Below, piece after piece: positions 42,763 through 43,148 of a stretch of 43,148 nucleotides of DNA. Source of the DNA: Flavobacteriales bacterium. GTDB taxonomy: Bacteria > Bacteroidota > Bacteroidia > Flavobacteriales > UBA7430. Positions within the stretch are counted from its first letter, which is position 1; every line of letters starts with the position of its first letter. Location: NCBI GenBank assembly GCA_029247585.1, contig JAQWKY010000090.1, positions 1-43,148 on the forward strand, given 5' to 3'. The notes beneath the pieces were generated by a model. The model made no database searches. It was given only the letters and a program-made list of their open reading frames with translations, and had not been told where the DNA came from. Both the position numbers and the translations under genes were made by a program.

Positions 42763-43036
42763 GTTTATCTACAGTCTGACGAAATAGGTAAAACCTCTCA
42801 TTTAACAGGTGATGTCACCTATTGCGTTGTTATTCTGGCAATTAAACGAAGGCTTTAACCTTTACTAAGACGATGACTTTGAAATTGTCATGCGGTCATG
42901 CAGTTTTAAATTATTCATTATCAACTGTAAATTATCCTTTCTTATTGACTTTGACAATCTCTTCTCTAACTTCTTAACTACTGTCTCCTGAATTCTGACT
43001 ACTGACTGCTGACTACTGACTGCTGATAATAATATC
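42763..43036. other. Intergenic region with short tandem repeat
   Basis: AT-rich spacer. It contains CTGACTACTGACTG in two perfect tandem copies plus a partial third (42995-43026), a low-complexity repeat type common between Bacteroidota genes. A short palindrome AGGTGATGTCACCT lies near 42810. No gene or RNA recognised. Confidence 0.5.
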
Positions 43037-43072
43037 TCAAAAAAAAGACCCTTTCTTTCGAAAAGGTCTTTT
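43037..43072 (-). terminator. Terminator after the cut-off gene at the window end
   Basis: AAAAGACC ... GGTCTTTT stem (43043-43072) with a run of T on the minus-strand 3' side, 24 bases after the stop of the partial gene. Confidence 0.75.
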
Positions 43073-43095
43073 AATATTTTAATTCTAGTAAATGA

Positions 43096-43148
43096 TTAAT
43101 AGAACTTTGCTCTATTTTCCTCAATCTCTGCCAAGTCTTTTAAAGAAT
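43096..43148 (-). CDS. C-terminal end of a gene beyond the window
   Basis: The minus strand reads ...SLKDLAEIEENRAKFY and TAA at 43096-43098, open to the window edge, followed by a terminator. Too short to identify. The plus-strand shadow of this stretch has no support. Confidence 0.5.
   Translation of the reverse strand, partial: SLKDLAEIEENRAKFY

Noticed and set aside
42995-43026. Short tandem repeats near the window end as CRISPR or iterons
   Set aside because: 14-bp units without spacers and no replication gene nearby; a low-complexity type common in this phylum.

Overview
The window looks like a chromosomal segment of a Bacteroidota bacterium, most likely order Flavobacteriales. Evidence: no clear Shine-Dalgarno pattern, many start codons preceded at close range by the Bacteroidota -7 promoter box TAnnTTTG, type IX secretion (T9SS) C-terminal domains, a TonB-dependent receptor with a carboxypeptidase-regulatory-like domain, and the synteny glmS / GT5-type starch synthase / panC / panD / flippase / rfaE2 / radA. 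Most of the window is ordinary housekeeping sequence.

Layout. 1-1.7 kb: 5' part of a minus-strand siroheme sulfite/nitrite reductase, preceded by a leader with two tandem cysteine-rich mini-ORFs and an intrinsic terminator. A copy of the terminator's 3' arm lies inside the second mini-ORF, as expected of a cysteine-sensing transcription attenuator. 1.9-4.4 kb: large secreted lamin-tail-domain protein. 4.4-4.5 kb: 4.5S SRP RNA, not a protein. 4.6-7.3 kb: glycyl-tRNA synthetase and polyprenyl diphosphate synthase. 7.4-7.7 kb: REP-like inverted repeats and a 135-bp MITE-like element with 12-bp perfect terminal repeats and an 8-bp target duplication that includes the rlmN stop codon. 7.7-16.1 kb: rlmN, a divergent amidohydrolase, ispD, and a minus-strand run nfu - HEPN-like protein - hemB - hemL - truB - queA. 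16.1-22.7 kb: gamma carbonic anhydrase, flavodoxin, bacilliredoxin, nrdBA, a DUF3109 protein with a probable leaderless GTG start, and tag. 22.7-24.9 kb: a small accessory patch containing an AT-rich unknown gene between two near-identical copies of the tRNA-Leu 3' end plus terminator. 25-27.3 kb: prs-rplY-pth. 27.4-28.3 kb: secreted Kazal/VWC-like protein. 28.6-35.5 kb: glmS, starch-synthase-like protein, panC, panD, flippase, rfaE2, radA. 35.5-38.1 kb: TonB receptor plus HMA-type metal-binding protein. 38.2-40.6 kb: hflX, a membrane protein and a DUF6495-like protein. 40.8-42.7 kb: secreted M4 metalloprotease without the usual propeptide. The end of the window cuts another minus-strand gene.

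The most promising undescribed system is the tandem poly-cysteine leader upstream of the sulfite reductase: a promoter with both -33 and -7 boxes, two Cys-rich mini-ORFs, an antiterminator candidate, a terminator, then the reductase start. The MITE-like element and the tRNA-Leu flanked patch are the clearest mobile-DNA signals. All functions are assigned by reading motifs and family resemblance; no database search was run.
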